15,679 bases of DNA from Rickettsiales bacterium (GTDB lineage Bacteria > Pseudomonadota > Alphaproteobacteria > Rickettsiales > UBA1997), in the NCBI GenBank assembly GCA_947455365.1, contig CANGNU010000004.1:1-15679 (forward strand), in the 5' to 3' direction. Below are positions 7,493-13,839 of this stretch, piece after piece; the stretch's first letter is position 1, and each line of letters starts with the position of its first letter. The position numbers and the translations under genes are program-made. The notes below the pieces were generated by a model. The model saw nothing but the letters and a program-made list of their open reading frames with translations, searched no databases and was not told the DNA's origin.

Positions 7493-7531
7493 GGTGCACT
7501 TTTTTGTTTGAGGTAAAAAAAGCAAAAAATT

Positions 7532-8005
7532 TTACAACATTAATTTCATTAAATTCTCATCTAAATTTTCTGGCACAATTAAAATTGGAATGCGAATTTT
7601 CGTGCCAATTTTTTGCGCAATTCGTGGCAATACAGTGTTGTCGCTGTGTAATTTATTTGATTTGCCAAAAATTAGCGTCATGCAATTAGGAATTGATTTT
7701 ATCTCGCGCATAATTTCGGTTGAGACATCACCTTCGCGAATTGAAACAACTGGTACTATGCCAGTTTCTGCGGCAACAGAATCAATTAATTTTTGTAAAT
7801 ATATTTCAAGACTTTTTCTTTTTTCCAGCCCCATTACATGTGATCCGAATAAAAGATTTTTGTGAGAAGATTCTAGTACTGATAAAATTTGTACTGCAAA
7901 GCCTAGTCGTTTTGCTTTCAAGCAAGCGTAGCGCAGCGTTACAGCTGAGGCGTTAGAGGTATCAACACAAACTAGAATTATTGGCATTTGATTTGATTCA
8001 GCCAT
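7532..8005 (-). CDS. Universal stress protein (UspA-like) family protein
   Basis: A Rossmann-like alpha/beta Usp fold is indicated by ILVCVDTSNASAVTLRYACLKAKRLG (10-35), with the opening strand and conserved Asp, VQILSVLES (38-46), VVSIREGDVSTEIMREI (86-102) and the terminal PILIVPENL (140-148). The family's ATP-binding GxxGxxxxxxxxxG(S/T) is not recognisable: the equivalent FGKSNKLHSDNTVLPR lacks the second glycine, so ATP binding in the UspFG style is doubtful. I chose ATG at 8005 (157 aa) rather than 8050. The longer form would overlap the preceding gene, and the Usp homology begins only a few residues after the second Met. It is the last gene of the ygfZ-tauE-TIGR02186-usp run, starting 20 bases after the preceding stop. 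The role is probably stress- or membrane-transport-related; the ligand is unknown. Confidence 0.8.
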   Translation of the reverse strand: MAESNQMPIILVCVDTSNASAVTLRYACLKAKRLGFAVQILSVLESSHKNLLFGSHVMGLEKRKSLEIYLQKLIDSVAAETGIVPVVSIREGDVSTEIMREIKSIPNCMTLIFGKSNKLHSDNTVLPRIAQKIGTKIRIPILIVPENLDENLMKLML

Positions 8006-8025
8006 TTTGATTTTGCAATTAAATT

Positions 8026-8778
8026 TTATTTTCCTATAAAGCGAGCGCATAAATAATTTGCCAGCCAGCCAATTACCAGCGCCATAATAACTGACGCCAA
8101 TCCGTAAAGTAAAGATTGTTGATAGGCGTAATCAGAAATTGTAGCGCTTACTCCCACTTGGTTTACATAAATTGGAATTGATTGAAATGAAACTAAATCA
8201 TCTTCGTTAATCAAATAAATTTCGACAGTATAAACGCCGCGTGAAATGTTTTTTGGAAAATTGAGAATGACTTTAAATAAAGTTTCATCAAGAAATTCAA
8301 TCTTGCTGGCGCCGCTAGAATAAAGGCTATTCTTCTCCATTTTATTGACTAATTGCAGCTTAAAATCATCTTGCTCTTCTGTGGCAACTTTATCGCCTGA
8401 AATGTCGAATTTTAGGTTATCGGTGCCAAGTTCAAGCTGCGAAAGAAGTTGGTTAGTTGTTTTGTTGTCGCCAAAAGTTGAGAATAGTGAGTAATAGCTT
8501 AGAGAGTCTTTAAACTTAAGGCGCTGGCCGTTATACCAAATGCCAAGTAGCTTTTGTTTTTTGGTGACAAGGAAGCTTTTTTTTGGGCCGCGCACAGCAA
8601 CGACAATGTTTCCCGCATCACCTTTGGCGCCAAAAAGCAGAATTTCGGTGCCGTTAAATTTGGTGTCGATGTCAATTTCGTTAGTGGAAATTCCAGAAAT
8701 TATTGCGCGTGCAAAGGCGGGTGTAGCTTGGCTTGCCAAGGATATTATCAGAAATAAAATTGCGAATAATTTTCTCAT
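8026..8778 (-). CDS. TIGR02186 / Alph_Pro_TM family membrane-anchored protein
   Basis: The 250-aa protein begins with a cleavable-looking signal peptide (MRKLFAILFL, then a region ending in TPAFA). An extracytoplasmic beta-rich domain follows with EIDIDTKFNGTEILLFGA (34-51) and IVVAVRGPKK (58-67). It ends in one transmembrane helix (about 222-243) and a short cytoplasmic tail. This layout and the NGTEILLFGA/VRGP pattern match the alphaproteobacterial family TIGR02186 (PF09608), whose members are commonly encoded beside TauE/SafE permeases. The same arrangement is seen here: its ATG overlaps the permease stop by one base (TAATG). The function of the family is not established; a periplasmic accessory role to the permease is inferred from the conserved pairing. 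It is a useful taxonomic marker for Alphaproteobacteria. Confidence 0.88.
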   Translation of the reverse strand: MRKLFAILFLIISLASQATPAFARAIISGISTNEIDIDTKFNGTEILLFGAKGDAGNIVVAVRGPKKSFLVTKKQKLLGIWYNGQRLKFKDSLSYYSLFSTFGDNKTTNQLLSQLELGTDNLKFDISGDKVATEEQDDFKLQLVNKMEKNSLYSSGASKIEFLDETLFKVILNFPKNISRGVYTVEIYLINEDDLVSFQSIPIYVNQVGVSATISDYAYQQSLLYGLASVIMALVIGWLANYLCARFIGK

Positions 8779-9716
8779 TATTTTAACATTTCGATAACAT
8801 AAAGATTCTCTGGTCGCGTAAATAAATTGAGGAACATTTTGAAGCAGACGCCCAGAAGCAGTAGCGACAAGAACGAACGCATTTTGTCAGCGTCAAGTTT
8901 GTAACCAGTGCGCGTGCCAATTTGGGCGCCAATTGACGAGCTTATTACCATTAAAAATGCCAAGACAATATCGACCGTGTGATTGCTGATTGCCTGTAAG
9001 AAGGTTGTGTTGCTGGCGATGAAAATAATTTGGAAGAGAGAGGTGCCAACGACAATGTGTGAGGGCATGCGCAATAGATAAATCATGGCGGGAATCATTA
9101 AAAATCCGCCGCCAATTCCCATCAGGGCAACAAGGACGCCAATTCCCATGCTAAGAATAATTGGCACTAAAACACTGATGGTGATGTCCGACTTAGGAAA
9201 ATAAAGCTTGTAAGGCATTCGATCGAGGCGTGCTAAAAAGTTTTTGAACCAGAGATTTTCCTTCTTCTCAACATCTTCAAATGATAAATGATATTTTTTG
9301 GCAATCATTGCTTTGATGCTATCGATCAACATAAAAACGCCGATGGAGCCTAGAAAGACAACATAAGTAACGCCAACTACTAAATCAATTTGCCCTGCTT
9401 TTTGTAGAACGCGAAAAATTGAGACACCAAAGGTAGAGCCGATGAAGCCGCCCACCATAAGGACTAGGCCCATTCGAATATCAACATTGCCCTTGCGCAA
9501 ATGTGCCAGCAACCCCGATGCTGATGCTGCAACAATTTGGTTGGCAGAAGTAGCAACGGCAATGGCTGGCGCAATTCCAATGAACATTAAAAATGGCGTT
9601 GCAAGAAAGCCGCCACCAATACCAAACATGCCTGCCAAAAAGCCTGTGAATAGGCCAAGTATAAGGATTAAGATGATGTTAACGGGAATTTCGGCGATGG
9701 GTAAATAAATTTGCAT
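8778..9716 (-). CDS. TauE/SafE family sulfite/anion exporter-like permease
   Basis: The family (PF01925) consists of inner-membrane proteins implicated in export of sulfite, sulfoacetate and other small anions. The 312 aa show the expected internal duplication. The first half opens with GLFTGFLAGMFGIGGGFLATP (21-41) and the second with GIGVLVALMGIGGGFLMIPA (191-210), each with the GIGGGF glycine motif. Hydrophobic helices are spread throughout (about seven to nine), and a hydrophilic loop spans about 138-178. Start and stop overlap the flanking genes by one base each (TGATG with ygfZ, TAATG with TIGR02186), so translational coupling is likely. The substrate cannot be assigned from sequence; no sulfur-metabolism gene adjoins it. 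Confidence 0.9.
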   Translation of the reverse strand: MQIYLPIAEIPVNIILILILGLFTGFLAGMFGIGGGFLATPFLMFIGIAPAIAVATSANQIVAASASGLLAHLRKGNVDIRMGLVLMVGGFIGSTFGVSIFRVLQKAGQIDLVVGVTYVVFLGSIGVFMLIDSIKAMIAKKYHLSFEDVEKKENLWFKNFLARLDRMPYKLYFPKSDITISVLVPIILSMGIGVLVALMGIGGGFLMIPAMIYLLRMPSHIVVGTSLFQIIFIASNTTFLQAISNHTVDIVLAFLMVISSSIGAQIGTRTGYKLDADKMRSFLSLLLLGVCFKMFLNLFTRPENLYVIEMLK

Positions 9717-10582
9717 CAGCTTACAATAATTATTTTTTGGTCATTGACGGTTAAAGCCGCGCTGTCACTGGTTAAAATTGTGTTGGTTTCTTCATCAATT
9801 TTTAGCAAAGCCAAGGCATGAAATTCATTTTCATAAAAAACTGAAGATAAAACTACCCCGAGATTTTTTCCTGCGCAAGAAATTTCATCACCTTTTTTTG
9901 CAGGGTTGTCATTGTTAGCTTCGGTATTGACATTGCGTGAGGGTGATAAGGGGTTAATTTTAATATGAAAAACCTTCTTGCGCACTTGCCCCATATAATG
10001 CGTGCGCGCTGTCAACTCTTGCCCAATATAGCAGCCCTTTTTGTAATCAACCGCGTTTAAATCATCAAAATTAAATTCAGCAATGATTGATTTTTCGTAA
10101 GTTAAATCTTGTTCTCCTTCAGCAATTTTTTTTGTAATACGATGGAAATTATATTTTGTGGAATCTTCTGAAGCCGTTGATTTATCTAGTTTTTCAGCAT
10201 AAATTCTAACGCCAAAATTTTTAAGACGCGGGTCGTCAAATTGAAAAATATTCTCATCAGAAATTTTTTTATCACTAAAATAAATTTTCATCACATCATT
10301 TTTTTCCAACTTAACTTGTGATTTTAATTTGTAGAAATTCAGCTTCTTAAAAATTTCATCGCGCCTAGAGGATAGGCAGTCTAGCAGTAGTTTTTCACCA
10401 TCATCAAAAATAAAAAAATCATATAAAAATCGCCCAGTTGCGTTAAGCATGGCGGCGTAAATTAATTGCGTTGGTGAGGCTTTTGTAACATCATTACTAA
10501 CTAAACCTTGCAAAAAACTAACACGATCAACGCCGCTAATTTCTAAGATTGAACGATCTTTTAAGGTGGTAATATTATTCAT
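9716..10582 (-). CDS. ygfZ: YgfZ/GcvT-like folate-binding protein (Fe-S cluster repair/assembly)
   Basis: YgfZ (mitochondrial Iba57 family) is a tetrahydrofolate-dependent factor that helps assemble or repair certain 4Fe-4S enzymes. The diagnostic KGCYIGQE (182-189) with its conserved Cys is present, followed by TARTHYMGQVRKK (191-203). The N-terminal half has DRSILEISGVDRVSFLQGLVSNDV (9-32), the usual opening of the family, and NATGRFLYDFFIF (47-59). The 288-aa length is normal. It is the first gene of a minus-strand run, and its TGA overlaps the next gene's ATG. Its upstream region is shared divergently with the glycosyltransferase operon. Lysine and asparagine are abundant, consistent with genome AT bias. 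Together with nfu this gives two Fe-S biogenesis genes in the window. Confidence 0.92.
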   Translation of the reverse strand: MNNITTLKDRSILEISGVDRVSFLQGLVSNDVTKASPTQLIYAAMLNATGRFLYDFFIFDDGEKLLLDCLSSRRDEIFKKLNFYKLKSQVKLEKNDVMKIYFSDKKISDENIFQFDDPRLKNFGVRIYAEKLDKSTASEDSTKYNFHRITKKIAEGEQDLTYEKSIIAEFNFDDLNAVDYKKGCYIGQELTARTHYMGQVRKKVFHIKINPLSPSRNVNTEANNDNPAKKGDEISCAGKNLGVVLSSVFYENEFHALALLKIDEETNTILTSDSAALTVNDQKIIIVS

Positions 10583-10606
10583 TTTCTAGCATTAGTTTTA
10601 GGTTTT

Positions 10607-10660
10607 TTTCTTAGACGAAATTTGCAATTAAATATATATTCCTTAAGAATGTTTCTTAGA
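10607..10660. promoter_or_regulatory. Direct repeat in the divergent ygfZ / glycosyltransferase spacer
   Basis: TTTCTTAGA occurs at 10607-10615 and 10652-10660, 45 bases apart. The second copy sits within a short palindrome, TTTCT-TAG-AGAAA (10652-10664). The 113-base spacer must contain both promoters, so paired operator sites are conceivable. A 9-base repeat in AT-rich DNA may also be chance. Confidence 0.22.
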
Positions 10661-10695
10661 GAAATATTTTTCGACTATTTTTTACATTCAGTAAA

Positions 10696-11727
10696 ATGAA
10701 AATTCTAAACGCAATTCATGCCCAATCAATTGGTGGCGTAACGCAAATGTTTTATAATTACGCGGTGGCTCTTGGCAAAAACCATGAAATCGCTTTGTTA
10801 ATTTCTGATAACGGCTATGATAATTGTAAAAAACTTAATGTAAAAAAAATTTTCAAATTAAAAAACCATTCGCAAATTTTGGATTGCATAAATTTATTGT
10901 GGATCTTACTTACATATAGGCCAAATGTTATTATTTGTCACTCCAATCGCTTGATGAAATGGATGAAAATTCTGCGTTATTTTACTGGTACAAAATCAAT
11001 TGCGGTAAATCATGGCATTTCTTTCAAGCATTCACTTAATTGCGACTACATTATCAGTATAAATCAACAAATTGCCGATATGGTAACTGGCGCGGGCTTT
11101 GACGCGCGCAAGTCTTTCGTCATATCCAATGTTATTGAAATTGACGAAAATTATCGCCAGAAAAAAATCCAGCAACCGTTGACAATTGGCGCCTATGGCC
11201 GTATCGAGCCACGCAAGGGTTTCGATATTCTTATCAAAGCAGTAGAAATTTTAACCAAACAAGGTCGCAATATTAACTTAAAAATTGGTGGGTTTGAAGT
11301 GGCGGGTGGCTACAACACCAAAACTTTGCAAGATCTTGCTAATTCATGCAATGTTGTATGTAATTTTGTTGGCGTAGTTCATGATAAAAAACAATTTTTC
11401 CAAGATGTTGATATTTTTTGTGTGCCTTCGCGTGAAGAGCCGTTTGGCTTGGTAATTCTTGAGGGTTTTCTCCACTCAACATTAACAATTTCTTCTGACA
11501 GTGAAGGTGGAAAATTATTGATAAAAAATAATGAAGATGGCTTGCTTTTCGCTAATGACAATCCACAAGATCTTGCGCAAAAAATTATTACTGCCGCAGA
11601 AAGCCAAGAAAAATATTGCGATTTTACGCAAAGTGCTTATTTAAAGCTAGTGCAGCAATTTAGTTTTGACTCGCTTACCAATAATTTCTCGCAAGTTTTA
11701 GCGCAGATTTTTAATAAAAATTCATGA
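10696..11727 (+). CDS. Glycosyltransferase family 4 (GT-B) protein
   Basis: A retaining GT-B enzyme that transfers a sugar from a nucleotide donor. The N-terminal domain has HAQSIGGVTQMFYNYAVAL (8-26), where the Gly-Gly loop follows the first strand. The C-terminal domain begins with PLTIGAYGRIEPRKGFDILIKAV (161-183) and has the phosphate-binding R169/K174. The donor-binding ExxxxxxxE motif lies in PSREEPFGLVILEGF (244-258), with E248 and E256. The length of 343 aa is typical, without membrane segments. Acceptor and sugar cannot be inferred; the closest-looking relatives transfer sugars to lipid-linked glycans or lipid A cores. Its stop overlaps the first lipoprotein start by four bases (ATGA at 11724-11727), so it heads the six-gene operon, an unusual pairing. 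Confidence 0.9.
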   Translation: MKILNAIHAQSIGGVTQMFYNYAVALGKNHEIALLISDNGYDNCKKLNVKKIFKLKNHSQILDCINLLWILLTYRPNVIICHSNRLMKWMKILRYFTGTKSIAVNHGISFKHSLNCDYIISINQQIADMVTGAGFDARKSFVISNVIEIDENYRQKKIQQPLTIGAYGRIEPRKGFDILIKAVEILTKQGRNINLKIGGFEVAGGYNTKTLQDLANSCNVVCNFVGVVHDKKQFFQDVDIFCVPSREEPFGLVILEGFLHSTLTISSDSEGGKLLIKNNEDGLLFANDNPQDLAQKIITAAESQEKYCDFTQSAYLKLVQQFSFDSLTNNFSQVLAQIFNKNS

Positions 11728-12065
11728 GAAGATTTACGCAAAATTTTGTAATTGCCATTTCTGCGGCCACATTTCTTACTTCGTGCCAATTGTTTATTGA
11801 GCCTATGCCAAAAAGTTGGAAATGGGGTGCCTTGCCGCGCCCATTAACAGGTGTTCGTGGCTTTCCATCTGCTGACACTGCCTATGGACAAGGTTTTAAA
11901 GATGGCTGTGGAAGTGCGTGGGACGCGGTTGCAAAGGGTGCGCTTGGTGAATTTAATAAAGCTGCGGTTGATGCGCAAAGGTTGGCCAATGATTCAGACT
12001 ATGGTACTGGTTGGGCCGATGGCATTGAACATTGCACTTATATTCTCGACTGGAACGTAATTTAA
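11724..12065 (+). CDS. Small lipoprotein 1 of 5, GW/Cys-motif family
   Basis: Uncharacterised, 113 aa. The signal peptide ends in the lipobox FLTSC (C21 lipidated). After a proline/tryptophan-containing linker come the two family motifs: YGQGFKDGC (54-62) and YGTGWADGIEHC (93-104). Cysteines 62 and 104 are the only ones in the mature part besides the lipid-attachment Cys, so a disulfide in the periplasm is plausible. The segment between (63-92) is charged and alanine-rich, probably helical, and lacks the aromatic FYR/FFT patch of the other members. The start overlaps the glycosyltransferase stop (ATGA), showing translational coupling. The next paralogue begins after four bases. Coding is strongly supported by the shared motif with four neighbours; the function is unknown. 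Confidence 0.85.
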   Translation: MRRFTQNFVIAISAATFLTSCQLFIEPMPKSWKWGALPRPLTGVRGFPSADTAYGQGFKDGCGSAWDAVAKGALGEFNKAAVDAQRLANDSDYGTGWADGIEHCTYILDWNVI

Positions 12066-12069
12066 ATTT

Positions 12070-12396
12070 ATGAGAAAATTACTTCTAGTTTTTGTGTTAT
12101 TACTTTCAGCTTGTCGTAGTAATGGTTTCTACCAGCCTTACACAACAGATCTTAAATTGCCAGACGGTCCGCCAGAATATAAAGCTGGTTGGCGGGCAGG
12201 GTGCCGAACTGGCCTATCTGCTGGTTCGCCTTTTTTTACCAATAGCTTTGTCTATCCATCAGCCGATTATGGCGATGGCGCTTATCACAACAGCCCTTTA
12301 TTTGTTGCAGGTTGGCTTGATTCAACCTTCGTTTGCTTTGAAAGTCAAAGTACTTGGGGTGGTGTTAAAGACTTGTTTGAGGGGCCATTAGAATAA
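12070..12396 (+). CDS. Small lipoprotein 2 of 5, GW/Cys-motif family
   Basis: Uncharacterised, 108 aa, the smallest of the set. The very short signal peptide ends in lipobox LLSAC (C15). LPDGPPEYKAGWRAGCRTG (30-48) contains motif one (Y37 to C45) preceded by the family's Pro-rich lead-in. PLFVAGWLDSTFVC (76-89) contains motif two (F78 to C89). Between them is an aromatic patch, SPFFTNSFVY (53-62), which corresponds to the FYR patch of members 3 and 4. C45 and C89 are the only mature cysteines apart from the lipidated one. It is separated by four and two bases from its neighbours, so certainly co-transcribed. No enzyme motif is visible. Confidence 0.85.
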   Translation: MRKLLLVFVLLLSACRSNGFYQPYTTDLKLPDGPPEYKAGWRAGCRTGLSAGSPFFTNSFVYPSADYGDGAYHNSPLFVAGWLDSTFVCFESQSTWGGVKDLFEGPLE

Positions 12397-12398
12397 TT

Positions 12399-12776
12399 AT
12401 GAAAATTTTTGCAAAAAAAATAGTTATTTTGTTTGTTGTATTATCTTCGGTAGCATGTTCAGAAGCTACAAGGCGGAACATTGGGCGAAATTATCTTCCA
12501 GAAAAAGCCATGGGTTCTTTTAAAAAAGATCTTGCCAACGCTTCGCCAGAATTTCGTCGTGGTTGGTATGATGGCTGTGAAACCGGCGCTTCTGTTGCGT
12601 CGGTCAATGCATTTTATCGAATGTTTTATACGAATAATCGCGTTGATGGTTATGCTAAAGCAAATGACGCTGACTATCGCAACGCTTGGGAAGCTGCGGT
12701 GTGGTACTGCATGCGCTACGAAGAAATTAAGCAAGGTAGTTCAATGTGGGGTTCTATTTTTGGGGGATATAGATGA
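12399..12776 (+). CDS. Small lipoprotein 3 of 5, GW/Cys-motif family
   Basis: Uncharacterised, 125 aa, and the clearest example of the family. The lipobox is SSVAC (C20). ASPEFRRGWYDGCETGAS (48-65) carries motif one (F52 to C60), AFYRMFYTN (71-79) the central aromatic patch, and DADYRNAWEAAVWYC (90-104) motif two (Y93 to C104). Trp, Tyr and Gly sit at the invariant places, suggesting two amphipathic helices packed through small residues and held by a C60-C104 disulfide; this is inference. The stop overlaps the next start by four bases (ATGA at 12773-12776). A minus-strand frame overlapping this gene has no supporting features and is disregarded. Confidence 0.85.
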   Translation: MKIFAKKIVILFVVLSSVACSEATRRNIGRNYLPEKAMGSFKKDLANASPEFRRGWYDGCETGASVASVNAFYRMFYTNNRVDGYAKANDADYRNAWEAAVWYCMRYEEIKQGSSMWGSIFGGYR

Positions 12777-13318
12777 GAAATTTTGTTAAAATATTGTTAT
12801 TATTTTCTCTTCTTGGTCTTAGCTCTTGTGCATGGTTTGGTAAAGGCGCCACAAGAAATTTCTTACGAAATTTTAATGTTCCAATGCCGCCCGGATCGCC
12901 TTTGTTTCAAAAGGGCTTTGAGGTTGGTTGTGCGCAAATTCTTTATTCGCGGGGAAACTTTTTTTATCGCACAATGTTTGGCTATCATTATGACACCGCT
13001 TTAAATTATAATAAAGATTACCGCTTTGGCTACAAGCGGGGCTATAACGCTTGCTTCATTACAATTATTGCCAGTAAAATTCCATCTTTTGATCGCGCAT
13101 TATTCCCATCGGTTGGTGCTGGTGGTAATGACATTGGAACTGGTTTTTACAGTCAAACTAATTATGACAATACTTCGGGAATGTTTAGTGGAATTCTTAA
13201 CTCTAGTGTTGGTGGTGATGTTAATGGCATTGTTGAAAATGTCGGTTCAGATAACGGCGTATTTAGTGCCAATCCACTCTGGGCGGGCAATTCAAAAGGA
13301 CAATTTTTTGGACAATAA
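12773..13318 (+). CDS. Small lipoprotein 4 of 5, GW/Cys-motif family, with Gly/Asn/Ser-rich tail
   Basis: Uncharacterised, 181 aa. Lipobox LSSC (C19). The family core is PPGSPLFQKGFEVGC (39-53, motif one F45 to C53), NFFYRTMFGYHYD (62-74, aromatic patch) and YRFGYKRGYNAC (83-94, motif two). Beyond the core, residues 105-181 form a tail rich in Gly, Asn and Ser, with few charged residues, no Cys and aromatic residues scattered throughout, absent from members 1-3. It looks flexible or beta-rich, perhaps a surface or peptidoglycan-spanning extension. The ATG overlaps the stop of member 3 and is preceded by GGGGGA, the best Shine-Dalgarno-like sequence in this operon. Function unknown. Confidence 0.84.
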   Translation: MRNFVKILLLFSLLGLSSCAWFGKGATRNFLRNFNVPMPPGSPLFQKGFEVGCAQILYSRGNFFYRTMFGYHYDTALNYNKDYRFGYKRGYNACFITIIASKIPSFDRALFPSVGAGGNDIGTGFYSQTNYDNTSGMFSGILNSSVGGDVNGIVENVGSDNGVFSANPLWAGNSKGQFFGQ

Positions 13319-13320
13319 TT

Positions 13321-13839
13321 ATGTTTATTAGATATATCGCATATTTATTTTTATGTGTAACGATGAGTTGCTCTAGTCCTTATTGGTATAAGCCCAATGG
13401 TTATCTTTTTACAATGATGCCAAAAGGTGGTAGTCCCGGATACAACCTTGGCTGGGTTCAGGGTTGCTACTCTGGTCTTGGCACGCAATTTGCAGGTGCA
13501 ATTGGCATGACATTTTACACATGGAGCCGCGATGTTGATATTACCAGCTCTAAACCCAATATTGAGGCAATTCGCCAGCGCTACGGTAACAAAGAGTTAA
13601 AAGGCGTTAATTGGAACGATCAAAAAGATATAAAGCAAAATTTTTCTGACTATAATTTAGTTTTTTTTGACGCTTACAACTTTTGTCGTCAAACTGCCTT
13701 GGGTAGTTTGCGGGCTAGTGGTGAAAATCCGCCAGTTCCAAGTCAGGTGCGTTATGATCCATCGCAAGCCAATGTTGGTGATATTTGGAAGCTTGATGGG
13801 GCTTATGATTCAAGAATTGGCGTTACGGGTTTGTGGTAG
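13321..13839 (+). CDS. Small lipoprotein 5 of 5, GW/Cys-motif family, extended member
   Basis: Uncharacterised, 172 aa. The lipobox is a less typical VTMSC (T14-M15-S16-C17; Met at -2), with C12 inside the signal region. PKGGSPGYNLGWVQGCYSG (34-52) holds motif one (Y41 to C49). An aromatic MTFYTWSRD (63-71) patch follows. An insertion of about 30 residues separates it from motif two, YNLVFFDAYNFC (111-122), where Val replaces the usual Gly/Ala. The C-terminal 50 residues are proline- and aspartate-containing and end in GLW. Its 3' end overlaps the convergent hemW by 17 bases. It is the most divergent member, consistent with specialised function or weaker constraint. Confidence 0.83.
   Translation: MFIRYIAYLFLCVTMSCSSPYWYKPNGYLFTMMPKGGSPGYNLGWVQGCYSGLGTQFAGAIGMTFYTWSRDVDITSSKPNIEAIRQRYGNKELKGVNWNDQKDIKQNFSDYNLVFFDAYNFCRQTALGSLRASGENPPVPSQVRYDPSQANVGDIWKLDGAYDSRIGVTGLW

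Noticed and set aside
7499..7522. A/T-only inverted repeat (CTTTTTT/AAAAAAG) as a terminator
   Set aside because: The stem has essentially no GC core and is expected by chance in this base composition.
7504..7956. Plus-strand frames between the nucleotidyltransferase and TIGR02186 genes
   Set aside because: They are antisense to the usp gene, whose Usp-fold pattern is clear, and their translations show no domain.
8006..8050. Upstream start for the usp gene at 8050
   Set aside because: It would extend into the 3' end of the TIGR02186 gene with a basic, non-conserved N-terminus; the ATG at 8005 fits the family start better.
11724..13839. Lipoprotein array as a recent repeat expansion or assembly artefact
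   Set aside because: The five genes are highly divergent in sequence and length, share only spaced motif residues, and each has an intact frame with its own signal peptide.
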